This document shows positions 1 through 12,836 of a stretch of DNA of 64,000 nucleotides, piece after piece. The translations under genes were made by a program, and so were the position numbers. How positions within the stretch are numbered: position 1 is the first letter of the stretch; the number at the start of each line of letters is the position of its first letter. Source of the stretch: Synechococcus sp. WH 5701 (GTDB lineage Bacteria > Cyanobacteriota > Cyanobacteriia > PCC-6307 > Cyanobiaceae); contig NZ_CH724159.1 of NCBI RefSeq assembly GCF_000153045.1, positions 1-64,000 on the forward strand. Reading direction: 5' to 3'. The notes under the pieces were generated by a model. That model did no database searches and had not been told where the DNA came from. It saw only the letters and a program-made list of their open reading frames with translations.

Positions 1-572
1 GCGCACCTGGACAACTAAAAAGTTTAGGAACTGACGCTTTTGCTGTGTCAGAAGCCAAAGCGAGGTGATGAGCAATGAGCTCCTGCAAGGGAGGCATGGC
101 TTGAGCCGAGCTTAGGAGTCTGACGAGATAGCAGCAAAGGTGTGAGGTCCCGTCAAAAGAAAAAAGCATCAGGATTTTGCCTGAATTTTGAGAAGGTTAC
201 TTTCACGGGTAATTTTTTCAATGAATGTTCAGGTGAGAGACGGTGCGACCGGATCTGAGTGATTTGGAAAGTCGTTGCACGAGCAGCTGAAAGACGTTGC
301 GGCGACCGCATGGATGAGTGATCGAGACTCGATTGTCAGGGGAGACTCTGATGAGGAATGAGCGCGAAAGGTTATCTGTGAAGGTTGTTGTGATTGAGGT
401 TGGCATGTTGTGTGATGCACTCTCGAACCCTTCTGGCTAGAAGGAGGCCTTAACTAATGATTGACGCAAGTCAGGTTATTGGGTAACGGCGACATCATTT
501 GCGATGATAGTTGGCATGATTTTAGCGAAAGCCAAGGTTATGTGAATTAGAGTTTATAGGAATGATGACTAC
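1..572 (+). other. rRNA operon upstream/leader region
   Basis: This is 572 bases without a credible gene. It is AT-richer than the protein-coding parts of the window and directly precedes the 16S gene, so it should hold the rRNA promoter and leader. One weak sigma-70-like candidate is TTGACG at 461-466 followed 17 bases later by TAACGG at 484-489; the -10 match is poor and this is only a suggestion. The first 34 bases contain one arm of a long-range inverted repeat whose partner lies between 16S and tRNA-Ile. Short frames here have no recognisable protein features. Confidence 0.5.
5..34 (+). repeat. Left arm of inverted repeat flanking 16S
   Basis: The bases AAAGTTTAGGAACTGA at 19-34 are the exact reverse complement of 2210-2225. 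Outside this core, ACCTGGACA at 5-13 matches the complement of 2225-2233 with one mismatch after a 6-base offset. In a transcript covering both arms they could pair and loop out the whole 16S gene, as expected for an RNase III-type pre-16S processing stem. The arm is unusually far (about 540 bases) upstream of the mature 5' end. Confidence 0.6.
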
Positions 573-2055
<1,483 letters not shown>

Positions 2056-2209
2056 ACAGGGAGACAATAACTGATCGTGATGTCTGGCTCATTTATTGCT
2101 AGGCCATGATCCTGTCATCTCGATGGTTAATCGGTACCTCAACCGACAGAGACGAAGCCAGATGTGAATCCAGCGATGGAGAGACCTCTGAGCTGTCGTG
2201 GATGTCTTT

Positions 2210-2233
2210 TCAGTTCCTAAACTTTGTCTAGGT
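2210..2233 (+). repeat. Right arm of inverted repeat flanking 16S
   Basis: TCAGTTCCTAAACTTT at 2210-2225 is the exact reverse complement of 19-34, and the following TGTCTAGGT extends the pairing imperfectly. It lies in the 16S to tRNA-Ile spacer, 28 bases before tRNA-Ile, the position expected for the 3' half of a pre-16S processing stem. Confidence 0.6.
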
Positions 2234-2253
2234 CACCCCGCAAGGGTATCCCT

Positions 2254-2327
<74 letters not shown>

Positions 2328-2336
2328 TTCGTGTTT

Positions 2337-2409
2337 GGGGGTTTAGCTCAGTTGGTAGAGCGCCTGCTTTGCAAGCAGGATGTCAGCGGTTCGAGTCCGC
2401 TAACCTCCA
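2337..2409 (+). tRNA. trnA-TGC: tRNA-Ala (anticodon TGC)
   Basis: A 73-base tRNA, 9 bases after tRNA-Ile. The acceptor GGGGGTT pairs with AACCTCC (one G-T pair), the anticodon loop TTTGCAA carries TGC, and the T arm has GGTTCGAGTCC. CCA is not encoded. Confidence 0.97.
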
Positions 2410-2580
2410 CTGACCAACCCGCCCGGATCGCGAAAGCAGAGGGAGAGAGCTTGTGGTGGTGATTTTAGATGATTGTACTGAGAAAAGGACTCTAGCTTCC
2501 TTTCATTTTAAGGTTTGATCAGTATCTTGATGCGAGTCAAGTACTGCCATAGGCCTTGATTGAAAAGACGCTGGACTCCA

Positions 2581-2640
2581 GCAAGATCAGCTGAAAGGCT
2601 GATGGTTGCGGTGTTCAGTAGAACCTTGACAACTGCATAG
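2581..2640 (+). promoter_or_regulatory. boxB-like hairpin and boxA antitermination motif in the spacer
   Basis: The 503-base spacer between tRNA-Ala and 23S contains a hairpin, ATCAGC-TGAAAG-GCTGAT, whose outer arms GCAA/TTGC extend it (about 2581-2609). Eleven bases later comes GAACCTTGACAACTGCATAG (2621-2640), which closely resembles the boxA found upstream of 23S in cyanobacterial rRNA operons. These elements are known to recruit Nus factors that stop premature termination in untranslated rRNA. I saw no further gene in the spacer. Confidence 0.65.
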
Positions 2641-2912
2641 GTAAGTCTGTAAATAAAGCATCTCATGGATGCTTCATCAGCAGTCGATGATTCTGGTGGC
2701 TTTGGCTCCTGGGATCAACGTTTGTTTTTGGAGCGATTCTAGAGTAGGAGCCGAGACTCCACATTGCTCCTGGTTCTTGCCGAAAGAATCGGGTTTGATC
2801 TTGTTTTTAGAGTCAATGCGAGATCAATTGAAGAAATTCAGTTGATCAGGCGTTGAGGATGAAAGCAGGAGAATCTGCGTACAACCGCAGTAAGGTGATG
2901 TGGAGATAAATT

Positions 2913-5797
<2,885 letters not shown>

Positions 5798-5913
5798 ACA
5801 CTTGGCCCTGCTCAAGACGAGCATGAGTTGCTGAATTTGCAGACCGATGAGGTGAAAGCCAAGTCGATTACCTATGTAGTTCTCAGGGATCACCTGAGAG
5901 TGAACAGATTCTT

Positions 5914-6031
5914 TCCTGGTGTTCATGGCACTGTGGACCCACTCCGATCCATCTCGAACTCGGTTGTGAAACGCAGTAGCGGCGACGATAGTTGGAGGGT
6001 AGCTTCCTGCAAAAATAGCTCAATGCCAGGA
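5914..6031 (+). rRNA. rrf: 5S ribosomal RNA
   Basis: About 118 bases. The 5' TCCTGG pairs with the 3' CCAGGA to close helix I, and the typical CCGATCCATCTCGAACTCGG block is present near 5943-5962. It lies 116 bases after 23S and completes the 16S-23S-5S operon. Confidence 0.93.
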
Positions 6032-6082
6032 TAAAACAATCTGAACGCTCAATTCTTGACTCTGCAATGCAGAGAAGAGACG

Positions 6083-6110
6083 AAAAGGCCACCTATTGGT
6101 GGCTTTTTTT
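6083..6110 (+). terminator. Intrinsic terminator of the rRNA operon
   Basis: A GCCACC / GGTGGC stem with a TATT loop is preceded by AAAAG and followed by a run of seven T. It lies 52 bases after 5S. The A tract on the other side means it could also work for the converging mtnC transcript. Confidence 0.9.
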
Positions 6111-6136
6111 GTAGCTTTTTGGGCCATGGTGGCCGG

Positions 6137-6973
6137 TCAGTACGGAAATTCAATTTGCTTCAGAGTCGTGATCTGGGCACGGGATCCTGGGTCGTGTTCG
6201 GGATTGCCTGGTCTGCTACTGAAGATCACAGCCAGGCCGCTGTGGTGGGCGGCATCGAGTTCGGCCAGGGAGTCACTCACGAACAGGATCTTGGCGGGGG
6301 GCGTGTCAAGGGATTCGGCAATCCTGAGGTAGCTGGCTGGGTCCTGTTTGTGGCCGATGCGTGTATCAAACCAGGCGCTGAACAACTGGCGAAGATCTCC
6401 GGCATCGCTGTGACCGTAGAGAAGTTGCTGAGCGGCGACGGACCCTGACGAATACACCGCCAACTGAAGCCCAGCGGCGTGCCATTGCACCAGGGTTGGC
6501 GCCACATCGACAAACAGGGGAGCGCACAGCGCACCAGTGGCATAGCCCTCAGTCCAGATCAAACCCTGCAGGTCTTTCAGAGCGGTGAGCTTGCGGTCTT
6601 CATCGATCAGGGACTCAAGAAAGCTGCAGAGCTGATGGAGGCTGGGTTGCTTGGTTGGTGACTGTTGAAGGTCCTGCTGATGCTGATCAACGCCTTCGTG
6701 CTGGCGAACGGGGTTGTTCATGGCTTCGCCGTTGGCGCTGTTCCAGGCTTTGCTGAGATCACAGAGCAATGGTTTGAGCTCCGGATCCTGGCTGTGCTCA
6801 AGCAGGAAAGTCTCAAGACGATCCCTGGCATAGGGGAAGAGCGTGTCGGCCACGAAACTCACGGGGCAAGTGGTTCCTTCGATGTCAAGCAGCACATGGC
6901 TGATGCCGGCCAGTGAGCGGTCGGTTCCATCAGCTCCTGCCGCCGTTTGAGATGTGAAGGTTGGATGATTCAT
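6137..6973 (-). CDS. mtnC: Enolase-phosphatase E1 (methionine salvage)
   Basis: A haloacid-dehalogenase (HAD)-family enzyme of 278 aa that converts 2,3-diketo-5-methylthiopentyl-1-phosphate to the acireductone in the methionine salvage pathway. The nucleophile motif LLDIEGTTCP is near residues 28-37, YSSGSV is motif II, the motif III lysine is in RIGHKQDP, and ILFVSDSLAELDAA is motif IV. The ATG at 6973 is chosen because it overlaps the mtnB stop (ATGA) and gives the family's usual length; the frame stays open further upstream, but that is antisense read-through of mtnB. An insertion of about 35 residues (NPVRQHEG to TKQPSLHQ) is rich in Q and charged residues and looks like a lineage-specific loop. 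Confidence 0.9.
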   Translation of the reverse strand: MNHPTFTSQTAAGADGTDRSLAGISHVLLDIEGTTCPVSFVADTLFPYARDRLETFLLEHSQDPELKPLLCDLSKAWNSANGEAMNNPVRQHEGVDQHQQDLQQSPTKQPSLHQLCSFLESLIDEDRKLTALKDLQGLIWTEGYATGALCAPLFVDVAPTLVQWHAAGLQLAVYSSGSVAAQQLLYGHSDAGDLRQLFSAWFDTRIGHKQDPASYLRIAESLDTPPAKILFVSDSLAELDAAHHSGLAVIFSSRPGNPEHDPGSRAQITTLKQIEFPY

Positions 6974-7635
6974 GGTCCGGGGCGGTGAGGTAGGAGTCGC
7001 TCCCGCCAGCTCTGCTCCAGCAGGAATTCGAGAATTTCCAGATGGCGGCGGGCGCTGAAAAGATCGTTGCCCCAGGCATAGAGCCCATGGCCAGCGATCA
7101 GGAGGCCGTGGGGTGCCTCGCCCAGGTGTGGTGAGGCGGCGAGGCTGAGGCGGCGCAGATCCTGATCGTTGGCCAGCACGGGGATGGCGATGGAGGTGTC
7201 GTGGCTGCGAATGCCTGCGAGGCCCTTGAGCATCTCCAGCCCTTCGATCAGCACAGCTGCTTCTGCTGCATCGGCTGCTTGAGGGTGTGAAGCGGCTTGC
7301 AGAGCGTGCCGGGAGAGCAGGGTGGCGGCCTGGGAGTGGGTATGCAGCACGGCTCCGGCTCCTGTGCGTTTGACGATCTCCAGGTGCAGCAGGGTCTCGG
7401 CACTGGCTTCTCCGCTGCCTGCGATCACCTGGGCTTCGCCATTGACCAGGATCAGGTCCTGGGGTTGGATTGAGCCCTTGTCGACCCCGCTGGGGGCCAT
7501 CAACAGCTCCAAGGGTTCCAGCTGGCTCACGCAGCTGAAATTTCCGCCCGTGCCGTCGCACCAGCCCCTGGCATGGATCGCTGCGATGACACGGCTCAGT
7601 GCCCTGGCCTGCTCCTCGGGCGCGGATGTGGGCAC
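6970..7635 (-). CDS. mtnB: Methylthioribulose-1-phosphate dehydratase
   Basis: A class II aldolase-family zinc enzyme of 221 aa that dehydrates 5-methylthioribulose-1-phosphate, the step before MtnC. Visible motifs are GTGGNFS, APSGVDKG, the metal-binding HTHSQA and a C-terminal GHGLYAWG. It overlaps mtnC by 4 bases, so the two are translationally coupled. mtnD, the next enzyme, is about 8 kb away in the same orientation rather than in this operon. Confidence 0.9.
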   Translation of the reverse strand: MPTSAPEEQARALSRVIAAIHARGWCDGTGGNFSCVSQLEPLELLMAPSGVDKGSIQPQDLILVNGEAQVIAGSGEASAETLLHLEIVKRTGAGAVLHTHSQAATLLSRHALQAASHPQAADAAEAAVLIEGLEMLKGLAGIRSHDTSIAIPVLANDQDLRRLSLAASPHLGEAPHGLLIAGHGLYAWGNDLFSARRHLEILEFLLEQSWRERLLPHRPGP

Positions 7636-7694
7636 GGACCCTTCAACGGCTTGGACTCATCCTCTCGCACCTCCGTACGAGCCCCAAGCACGCT

Positions 7695-8540
7695 TCAACG
7701 CTGGCAGTTGGAGCACCAGTGGCTGCTGCGACCACCCAGCCGCTCACGCTGGATCGGCTGGCCGCAGCGCCGGCACGGTTGACCGCCGCGGCGGTACACC
7801 CAGGCCACGCCTCCGTAATTTCCGTTCGTGCCACTGAGATCACGAAAGTCGCTGAAGGTGGTGCCGCCCGAGCCGATGCTGATTTCGAGGACCTCGATGA
7901 GCGACCGGCGCAGCCGCTCGAGCTCCAAGAGGCTGAGGCTGCCGCTGCGGCGCTGGGGGGCCACGCCGGCTGTGAACAGGGATTCATCGGCATAGATGTT
8001 GCCCACACCAGCCACCAGCGCCTGATCGAGCAGGGCGGCCTTGATCGGTCGCACGGAGCCCTTCAGTTTCTGCTGCAGGTAGGCGCCGCTGAAGGCCTCG
8101 CTGAAGGGTTCAGGTCCCAGCTTCTGCAGGCCCGTCATCACGCAGGAACAGTCGAGTCCGCACGGGATGAACCACATCTGCCCGAAGCTGCGTACGTCGA
8201 TGAAGCGCAGCTCCTGGCCCAGACGGCTCCAACAACGCACCCGGGTATGGGCGCAGGGCTCGCGGGGCTCCTCCAGCCAGAGAAACTGTCCGGTCATGCG
8301 CAGATGAACGCCCCAGTGGCCTGCCGACTGGCCGTCGCGGCTGAGCTCAGCCATCAGGTACTTCCCCCGGCGGCTCCAGGTCCCAACCAAGCAGCCGATC
8401 AGCCCGGCCCGGAACTGATCAACCTCCTCGGGAGCGGCGATGGCCCTCTGCCTGAGCACCTCGACCCGCTCAATCTCGAACCCCTTGAGCTGGCGCTCCA
8501 GCCCGCGCCGGACTGTTTCTACCTCGGGAAGCTCGGGCAT
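7695..8540 (-). CDS. mutM: Formamidopyrimidine-DNA glycosylase
   Basis: A base-excision repair bifunctional glycosylase/AP lyase (281 aa) that removes 8-oxoguanine and Fapy lesions. The mature N-terminus begins PELPEVETVRRGL, with the catalytic Pro and Glu. The C-terminal zinc finger is intact, with C-x2-C in QPCRRCGQP and C-x2-C in HWCSNCQ. The neighbouring minus-strand psaE is a common cyanobacterial arrangement. A hairpin terminator between the two suggests that mutM relies at least partly on read-through or its own promoter. Confidence 0.96.
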   Translation of the reverse strand: MPELPEVETVRRGLERQLKGFEIERVEVLRQRAIAAPEEVDQFRAGLIGCLVGTWSRRGKYLMAELSRDGQSAGHWGVHLRMTGQFLWLEEPREPCAHTRVRCWSRLGQELRFIDVRSFGQMWFIPCGLDCSCVMTGLQKLGPEPFSEAFSGAYLQQKLKGSVRPIKAALLDQALVAGVGNIYADESLFTAGVAPQRRSGSLSLLELERLRRSLIEVLEISIGSGGTTFSDFRDLSGTNGNYGGVAWVYRRGGQPCRRCGQPIQRERLGGRSSHWCSNCQR

Positions 8541-8594
8541 CCGCTCAGAATCAATCCAGGCAGCCTGTCAGGCAGATGGGTGGTCGCCACGACG

Positions 8595-8630
8595 AATAAA
8601 ATCCGCCCGAAGCTCAGCTTCAAGCGGATC
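8595..8630 (-). terminator. Intrinsic terminator downstream of psaE
   Basis: Read on the minus strand, ATCCGC and GCGGAT arms (8624-8629 and 8601-8606) enclose an inner GAAGCT/AGCTTC stem and are followed immediately by TTTTATT. The position, 37 bases after the psaE stop, fits termination of a highly expressed single-gene psaE transcript before mutM. Confidence 0.75.
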
Positions 8631-8666
8631 AGTGCTGAAACCTGGGCGGCATGACCCGGAGGGGGC

Positions 8667-8876
8667 TCAGGCCGACTGCAGTTCGCTTTCGGCGAAGTTG
8701 TTGGTGTTGATGCCGCCTTCTGAGCCGCTGAAGCCGCTGTAATTGACCTTCTCGAAGCGCACCACCACGGGGTAGCGGATGCCCGAGGTGTCGACGGACG
8801 CCACGGTGCCGACTTCGTTGAACCAGTAGGACTCAGGCCGCTTGATGCGCACCTTGTCGCCGCGGGAGATCGCCAT
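8667..8876 (-). CDS. psaE: Photosystem I reaction centre subunit IV
   Basis: A 69-aa stromal (cytoplasmic-side) PSI subunit with an SH3-like fold that helps ferredoxin docking and cyclic electron flow. The sequence starts [20 protein letters not shown] and contains VGTVASVD and [15 protein letters not shown], all diagnostic for PsaE. The ATG at 8876 is chosen over an upstream in-frame start at 8924 because it gives the standard N-terminus and length. It marks the organism as an oxygenic phototroph. Confidence 0.97.
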   Translation of the reverse strand: MAISRGDKVRIKRPESYWFNEVGTVASVDTSGIRYPVVVRFEKVNYSGFSGSEGGINTNNFAESELQSA

Positions 8877-9024
8877 CGCTGCGCTGTTATGGGGTGACTG
8901 CCTGACGGAAGATACCTGCTCCAAAGGGGGGGATGAACCGCGGGCGTCACGTTTCGTCGTTCGGCTTATGGTTTGCCGTCACGGGTCTGCGTGGCAGCAT
9001 CAGCGATTGCGCCGCTGGTCGTCG

Positions 9025-10047
9025 ATGGAGGCACCCGTCCTCAGCCTGGAGCTGCCCGATCCGGAGCGGGACGACATCAGCACCATGGAGTTCCTCTCCC
9101 GCCTGGAGGAGGCCTGGGCCGTCTGCGACCGCTTCGATCTGCAAACTGAGATCTGGCGAGGGCGCATCCTGCGGGCGGTGCGTGACCGGGAGAAGCGGGG
9201 CGGTGAGGGCCGTGGCACCGGATTCCTGCAATGGCTGAGGGAGCAGGAGATCAGCAAGACCCGGGCTTACGGCCTAATTCAGCTGGCGGAGTCGGCTGAT
9301 GGCCTGGTGGGCGAGGGGCTGCTCGAGCAGGAGAGCGTGAACAACTTCTCCAAGCGCGCCTTCCTGGATACGGCTCTGGCGGATCCGGAGGTGCAGCAGA
9401 TGATCAGCGAGGCCGCCAACGACGGTCAGCAGATCACCCGCAAGCAGGTGCGGCGCCTCAGCGATGAATTCACCGCAGCCACCAGCCCGCTGTTGCCTGA
9501 AGAGATCCGCCAGCGCACTCAGGAGAACCTGCTGCCCCCCCGGGTGGTGGCGCCCCTGGTGCGCGAGCTGTCCAAACTGCCGGAACCCCAGCAGGACGAC
9601 CTGCGCCGGGTCCTGCGGGAGGAGCCGGAGCTGGAGCGGGTCAAGGATGTGACCAGCACCGCCCGCTGGCTGAGCAAGGCGGCTGAGGCCGGCATCGCCG
9701 TGCGCGCGTTCCAGCAGGGGGACCTCAACCTCGAGAAGGCCCTGCAGGAGGCCCAGCGGCTCGATGCCCTCGGCCTGTTCGCCGATGCCGTCGCTCAGGC
9801 CCAGCAGCTGGAGAGCGCCGTGCTCAAGCTGCACACCAGCTGGCGGCGCCTGGGGGGCTTGCAGGAGCGCCTCTGGGTGGAGAGCGGCAGCAGCACCCCC
9901 CATCTGCGCGAGCTGCTCACCGCTCTGCAGAGCCTGAGCGGAACCACCTTGCGGGTGTCCCTCGGCGAGCTCTCGGGGGGGATGCGGATCCGCCTGCAAC
10001 TGGTGGAGGAAAGCCCCGACCAGCTGACGCCTCCTCCCTTGCCCTGA
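9025..10047 (+). CDS. Conserved helical protein with HTH-like segment, function unknown
   Basis: A protein of 340 aa that I cannot assign to a named family. It is almost entirely predicted helical and charged. Residues about 60-95 (FLQWLREQEISKTRAYGLIQ and following) look like a helix-turn-helix of the ParB/replication-associated type. The rest is rich in Glu, Arg, Gln and Leu. The ATG at 9025 is used because the longer frame from 8842 would run antisense through psaE. It is divergent from psaE and ends 5 bases before recQ, so it may be co-transcribed with recQ. A DNA-associated role is inference only. Confidence 0.75.
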   Translation: MEAPVLSLELPDPERDDISTMEFLSRLEEAWAVCDRFDLQTEIWRGRILRAVRDREKRGGEGRGTGFLQWLREQEISKTRAYGLIQLAESADGLVGEGLLEQESVNNFSKRAFLDTALADPEVQQMISEAANDGQQITRKQVRRLSDEFTAATSPLLPEEIRQRTQENLLPPRVVAPLVRELSKLPEPQQDDLRRVLREEPELERVKDVTSTARWLSKAAEAGIAVRAFQQGDLNLEKALQEAQRLDALGLFADAVAQAQQLESAVLKLHTSWRRLGGLQERLWVESGSSTPHLRELLTALQSLSGTTLRVSLGELSGGMRIRLQLVEESPDQLTPPPLP

Positions 10048-10052
10048 GCGCC

Positions 10053-11546
10053 ATGAGGGATCCGCTCGAATCGGAGCTCCAGCGCCATTTCGGTTGGACC
10101 GCCTTCCGCCCAGGGCAGCGGCCGGTGGTGGAGGCGCTGCTCTCCGGTCGGGATTGCCTGGCGGTGATGCCCACCGGGGCCGGCAAGTCGTTGTGTTTTC
10201 AATTGCCGGCCCTGGTGCGGGATGGCCTGGTGCTGGTGGTCTCCCCCCTGGTGGCCCTGATGCAGGACCAGGTGAGCCAGCTGCAACGGCGGGGCATCCC
10301 GGCGGCCAGCCTGCACCAGGGCCTTGATCTGCCCAGCCGCCGAGCCTTGCTTCGCCGCCTGGAGGAGAACCGTCTGCGGGTGCTCTACCTGGCCCCGGAG
10401 CGGCTGCAGGCCGAGGCCACCCGCCAGTTGCTGGAGGAGGTGCTGGAGCAGGGGCGCCTGGTGGCCCTGGCGGTGGATGAGGCCCATTGCATCAGTGCCT
10501 GGGGCCACGACTTCCGGCCCGATTACAGGCGGCTGGGTCAGTTGCGCAGTCTCTGTCCCGGGGTGCCACTGGTGGCCCTGAGTGCCACAGCGGCACCCCG
10601 GGTGCGGGCCGACATCATCCGCCTGCTGCAGTTGCGCCGTCCCCTGGTGCAGGTGCGCTCGGCCCGCCGCCCCAACCTGAGCTATGCGATGGAGCGGCGT
10701 CCCCACGACCCTTTGTCCCTCGTCCTGGAGGCGCTGGAGCAGGCCCGGGGGGCGGTGCTGATCTACGCCCGCACTCGCCGCTCGGTGGAGCACTGGGCCG
10801 CCCGCCTCTCTGCCGCCGGCCGTGAGGCGATCGCTTATCACGCGGGCATGGACCCGGAGAGTCGCCGGCTGGCCCTGGAGCATTTCCAGGAGAGTCCCCA
10901 GCCAGTGCTGGTGGCCACGGTGGCCTTCGGGATGGGAGTGGACCGCCCGGATGTGGGCCTGGTGCTGCACCTGGACCTGCCCGCCAGCGCCGAGGGGTAC
11001 CTACAGGAGTCGGGACGGGCCGGCCGTGACGGTCACCCCGCCCGCTGCCTGGTGCTGTTCGATCCGGCCGATCGGCTCTCCCTGGGCTGGGCGATGCGGG
11101 CTTCGGCCCGGCAGATGAGCCCGGAACTTCAGGACCAGGAGCGCCCGCGCCGTGACATCGCCCAGCAGCAGCTGCGGCGGATGGAGGCGGTGGCGGAGGG
11201 CAGCGGCTGCCGTGAGCAGGCCCTGCTGCAGGCGGTGGGGGAACTGGTGCCGCCCTGTGGCCGCTGCGATGTCTGCCGGCGGCCCCGCTCGATCAGCGAC
11301 TGGTCGCTCGATGCGGCGCGGGTGCTGGAGGCCCTGGCCCAGAAGGACGGCGTGGACCTGCGCCGCCTGGCCGAGACCCTGGAGCAGGCCCATGCCGGCG
11401 ATGAGCAGCGCTGGGGCTGGCTGACCCGCCGTCTGGTGCAGGAGGAGCTGATCAGCGAAAGCGATGATGGCAGCCAGCGCCTCTGGCTGCGCAGCGCTGG
11501 CCGCCACTACCTCAGCCAGCCCTGGCCCCTGCGCTGGGCTGCCTGA
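10053..11546 (+). CDS. recQ: ATP-dependent DNA helicase RecQ
   Basis: A superfamily 2 3'-5' helicase (497 aa) acting in recombination and replication-fork repair. Motif I is VMPTGAGKS, motif II is DEAH (AVDEAHCISAWGHDFRPDYR region), motif III is LSATA, and motif VI is QESGRAGRDG. The RecQ zinc-binding Cys set is present (GC..., PPCGRCDVC) followed by a winged-helix segment. At 497 residues it is shorter than the roughly 600-residue E. coli enzyme and lacks an obvious C-terminal HRDC domain, which is common in cyanobacterial RecQ. It faces the LysM gene with a 23-base gap between stops. Confidence 0.95.
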   Translation: MRDPLESELQRHFGWTAFRPGQRPVVEALLSGRDCLAVMPTGAGKSLCFQLPALVRDGLVLVVSPLVALMQDQVSQLQRRGIPAASLHQGLDLPSRRALLRRLEENRLRVLYLAPERLQAEATRQLLEEVLEQGRLVALAVDEAHCISAWGHDFRPDYRRLGQLRSLCPGVPLVALSATAAPRVRADIIRLLQLRRPLVQVRSARRPNLSYAMERRPHDPLSLVLEALEQARGAVLIYARTRRSVEHWAARLSAAGREAIAYHAGMDPESRRLALEHFQESPQPVLVATVAFGMGVDRPDVGLVLHLDLPASAEGYLQESGRAGRDGHPARCLVLFDPADRLSLGWAMRASARQMSPELQDQERPRRDIAQQQLRRMEAVAEGSGCREQALLQAVGELVPPCGRCDVCRRPRSISDWSLDAARVLEALAQKDGVDLRRLAETLEQAHAGDEQRWGWLTRRLVQEELISESDDGSQRLWLRSAGRHYLSQPWPLRWAA

Positions 11547-11569
11547 CTCGGCCGCTGGGATCTCTGTCT

Positions 11570-12742
11570 TCAGCCTGCGGTCTGCTTGCAGACGTCCTTG
11601 ATCAGCTGCTCCTCGAAGTCGGTTGTGGGATCTTCCCAGCTGGTCCAGGCGCCTGCTTCGCCGGTGGCATTGATCTTGCGGGCGGCGCAGTTGATCGCCA
11701 CGAACACCGGCTGGCCGCCACTGTTGAGGGCCGGAGCCACCTGGCTGCCACCCATCGGCCGCCAGTTGGAGAAATCCACCTGCAGCGGGCCATAGGTGCG
11801 CCAGTCCGGGGGGGCGGTGTTGCTGGGGTCGGGCTTGGGCTTGGGCTTGGGCTTTGGCTGGGGCTGGGCGGCGGCCACGGTGGGTTTCGGTGCGGCCGCC
11901 GCTGGTTTGGCTTCGGGTTCAGGCGTGGCCTGGGCCGCAGGCGTGGCGACGGCTGGAGCGGGCTGTTCGGCTTGTTCGGGAGGATTCGGTGCTGGTTTTG
12001 GCTCGGGTTTGGCCGCGGGCTTCGGAGCCGCCGCCTGGGGGGCAGGGGCTGGTTTGGCTGCTGCTGGCTTGGAGGCTGCTGGCTTGGAGGCTGCTGGTTT
12101 AGCGGCTGCTGGTTTGGCCGGTGCTGGTTTTGTGGCTGGAGTTCCGCTGCCTGCACCCAGACTGAGCTTGGTGCCCACCTGAAGGTTGTCGGGGCTCTCC
12201 AGCTTGTTCATGCTCACCAGCCGGGCCATCGGCACGTCGTAGCGCTCGGCGATCTCCGAGAGGGTTTCACCGGATTTGACCACGTGCACCCTTCCGGTCT
12301 TCGCTCCGGCCGCAGCGGGGGCCGCTGGCTTGGCAGGCTTGGCTGGACTGGCCGCGCTCTTCGCCGTGGGCACCTTCAGGCGTTGCCCCACCTGCACGAG
12401 GTCAGCGTCCTTGAGGCCATTGAGCTCCATCAGCTTCTGAACCGAAAGCCCATAGCGCTCGGCGATCTCTGAGAGCGTTTCGCCGGCGCTCACGGTGTGG
12501 CTGGCCTGCGCGGGACTGCCCTCGGGCAGCTTCAGGCGGGTGCCGGCCTCCACCAGGTTGGGGTCCTTGATGCCGTTGAGCTGAAGCAGCCGCTTCACCG
12601 ACACCCCATAGCGCTCGGCGATCTCCGAAAGAGTTTCACCCGACTTCACCACGTGTTGAGGCCCCGCCAGTGCAGGCAAGGGCAGAACCAGGGCCACGAC
12701 AAGGGCGGCCAGGGCACGGCGCAAGGGCTGCGGGCTGCGCAT
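11570..12742 (-). CDS. Secreted triple-LysM protein with Ala/Lys/Pro-rich linker
   Basis: A protein of 390 aa with a signal peptide (hydrophobic core about residues 9-25, likely cleavage after ALA at 26). Three LysM peptidoglycan-binding modules lie at about 29-72, 82-124 and 152-195, each with SGETLSEIAERY or a close variant. A low-complexity linker of A, K, P and Q (about 200-310) includes a PKPKPKPKP run that is a short tandem repeat in DNA. The C-terminal domain (about 315-390) has no family I recognise. No peptidase catalytic motif is visible, so a structural or anchoring cell-wall role is inferred. Confidence 0.88.
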   Translation of the reverse strand: MRSPQPLRRALAALVVALVLPLPALAGPQHVVKSGETLSEIAERYGVSVKRLLQLNGIKDPNLVEAGTRLKLPEGSPAQASHTVSAGETLSEIAERYGLSVQKLMELNGLKDADLVQVGQRLKVPTAKSAASPAKPAKPAAPAAAGAKTGRVHVVKSGETLSEIAERYDVPMARLVSMNKLESPDNLQVGTKLSLGAGSGTPATKPAPAKPAAAKPAASKPAASKPAAAKPAPAPQAAAPKPAAKPEPKPAPNPPEQAEQPAPAVATPAAQATPEPEAKPAAAAPKPTVAAAQPQPKPKPKPKPDPSNTAPPDWRTYGPLQVDFSNWRPMGGSQVAPALNSGGQPVFVAINCAARKINATGEAGAWTSWEDPTTDFEEQLIKDVCKQTAG

Positions 12743-12836
12743 GGATGGCGTTCGGTTGGATGAACCTTACGGAGAACCCTCCGGAACGCCAGTCCCCGCT
12801 CAGGGCTCCAAGCCCGGGCCGCCTCCGGCTCGGAAC

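Noticed and set aside
8842..9024. Upstream extension of the HTH-like gene to an ATG at 8842
   Set aside because: It runs antisense through the psaE coding region; the ATG at 9025 gives a self-contained protein.
11815..11875. Short tandem repeat of GGCTTG units
   Set aside because: It is the coding sequence for the Pro-Lys linker of the LysM protein, not a separate repeat element.
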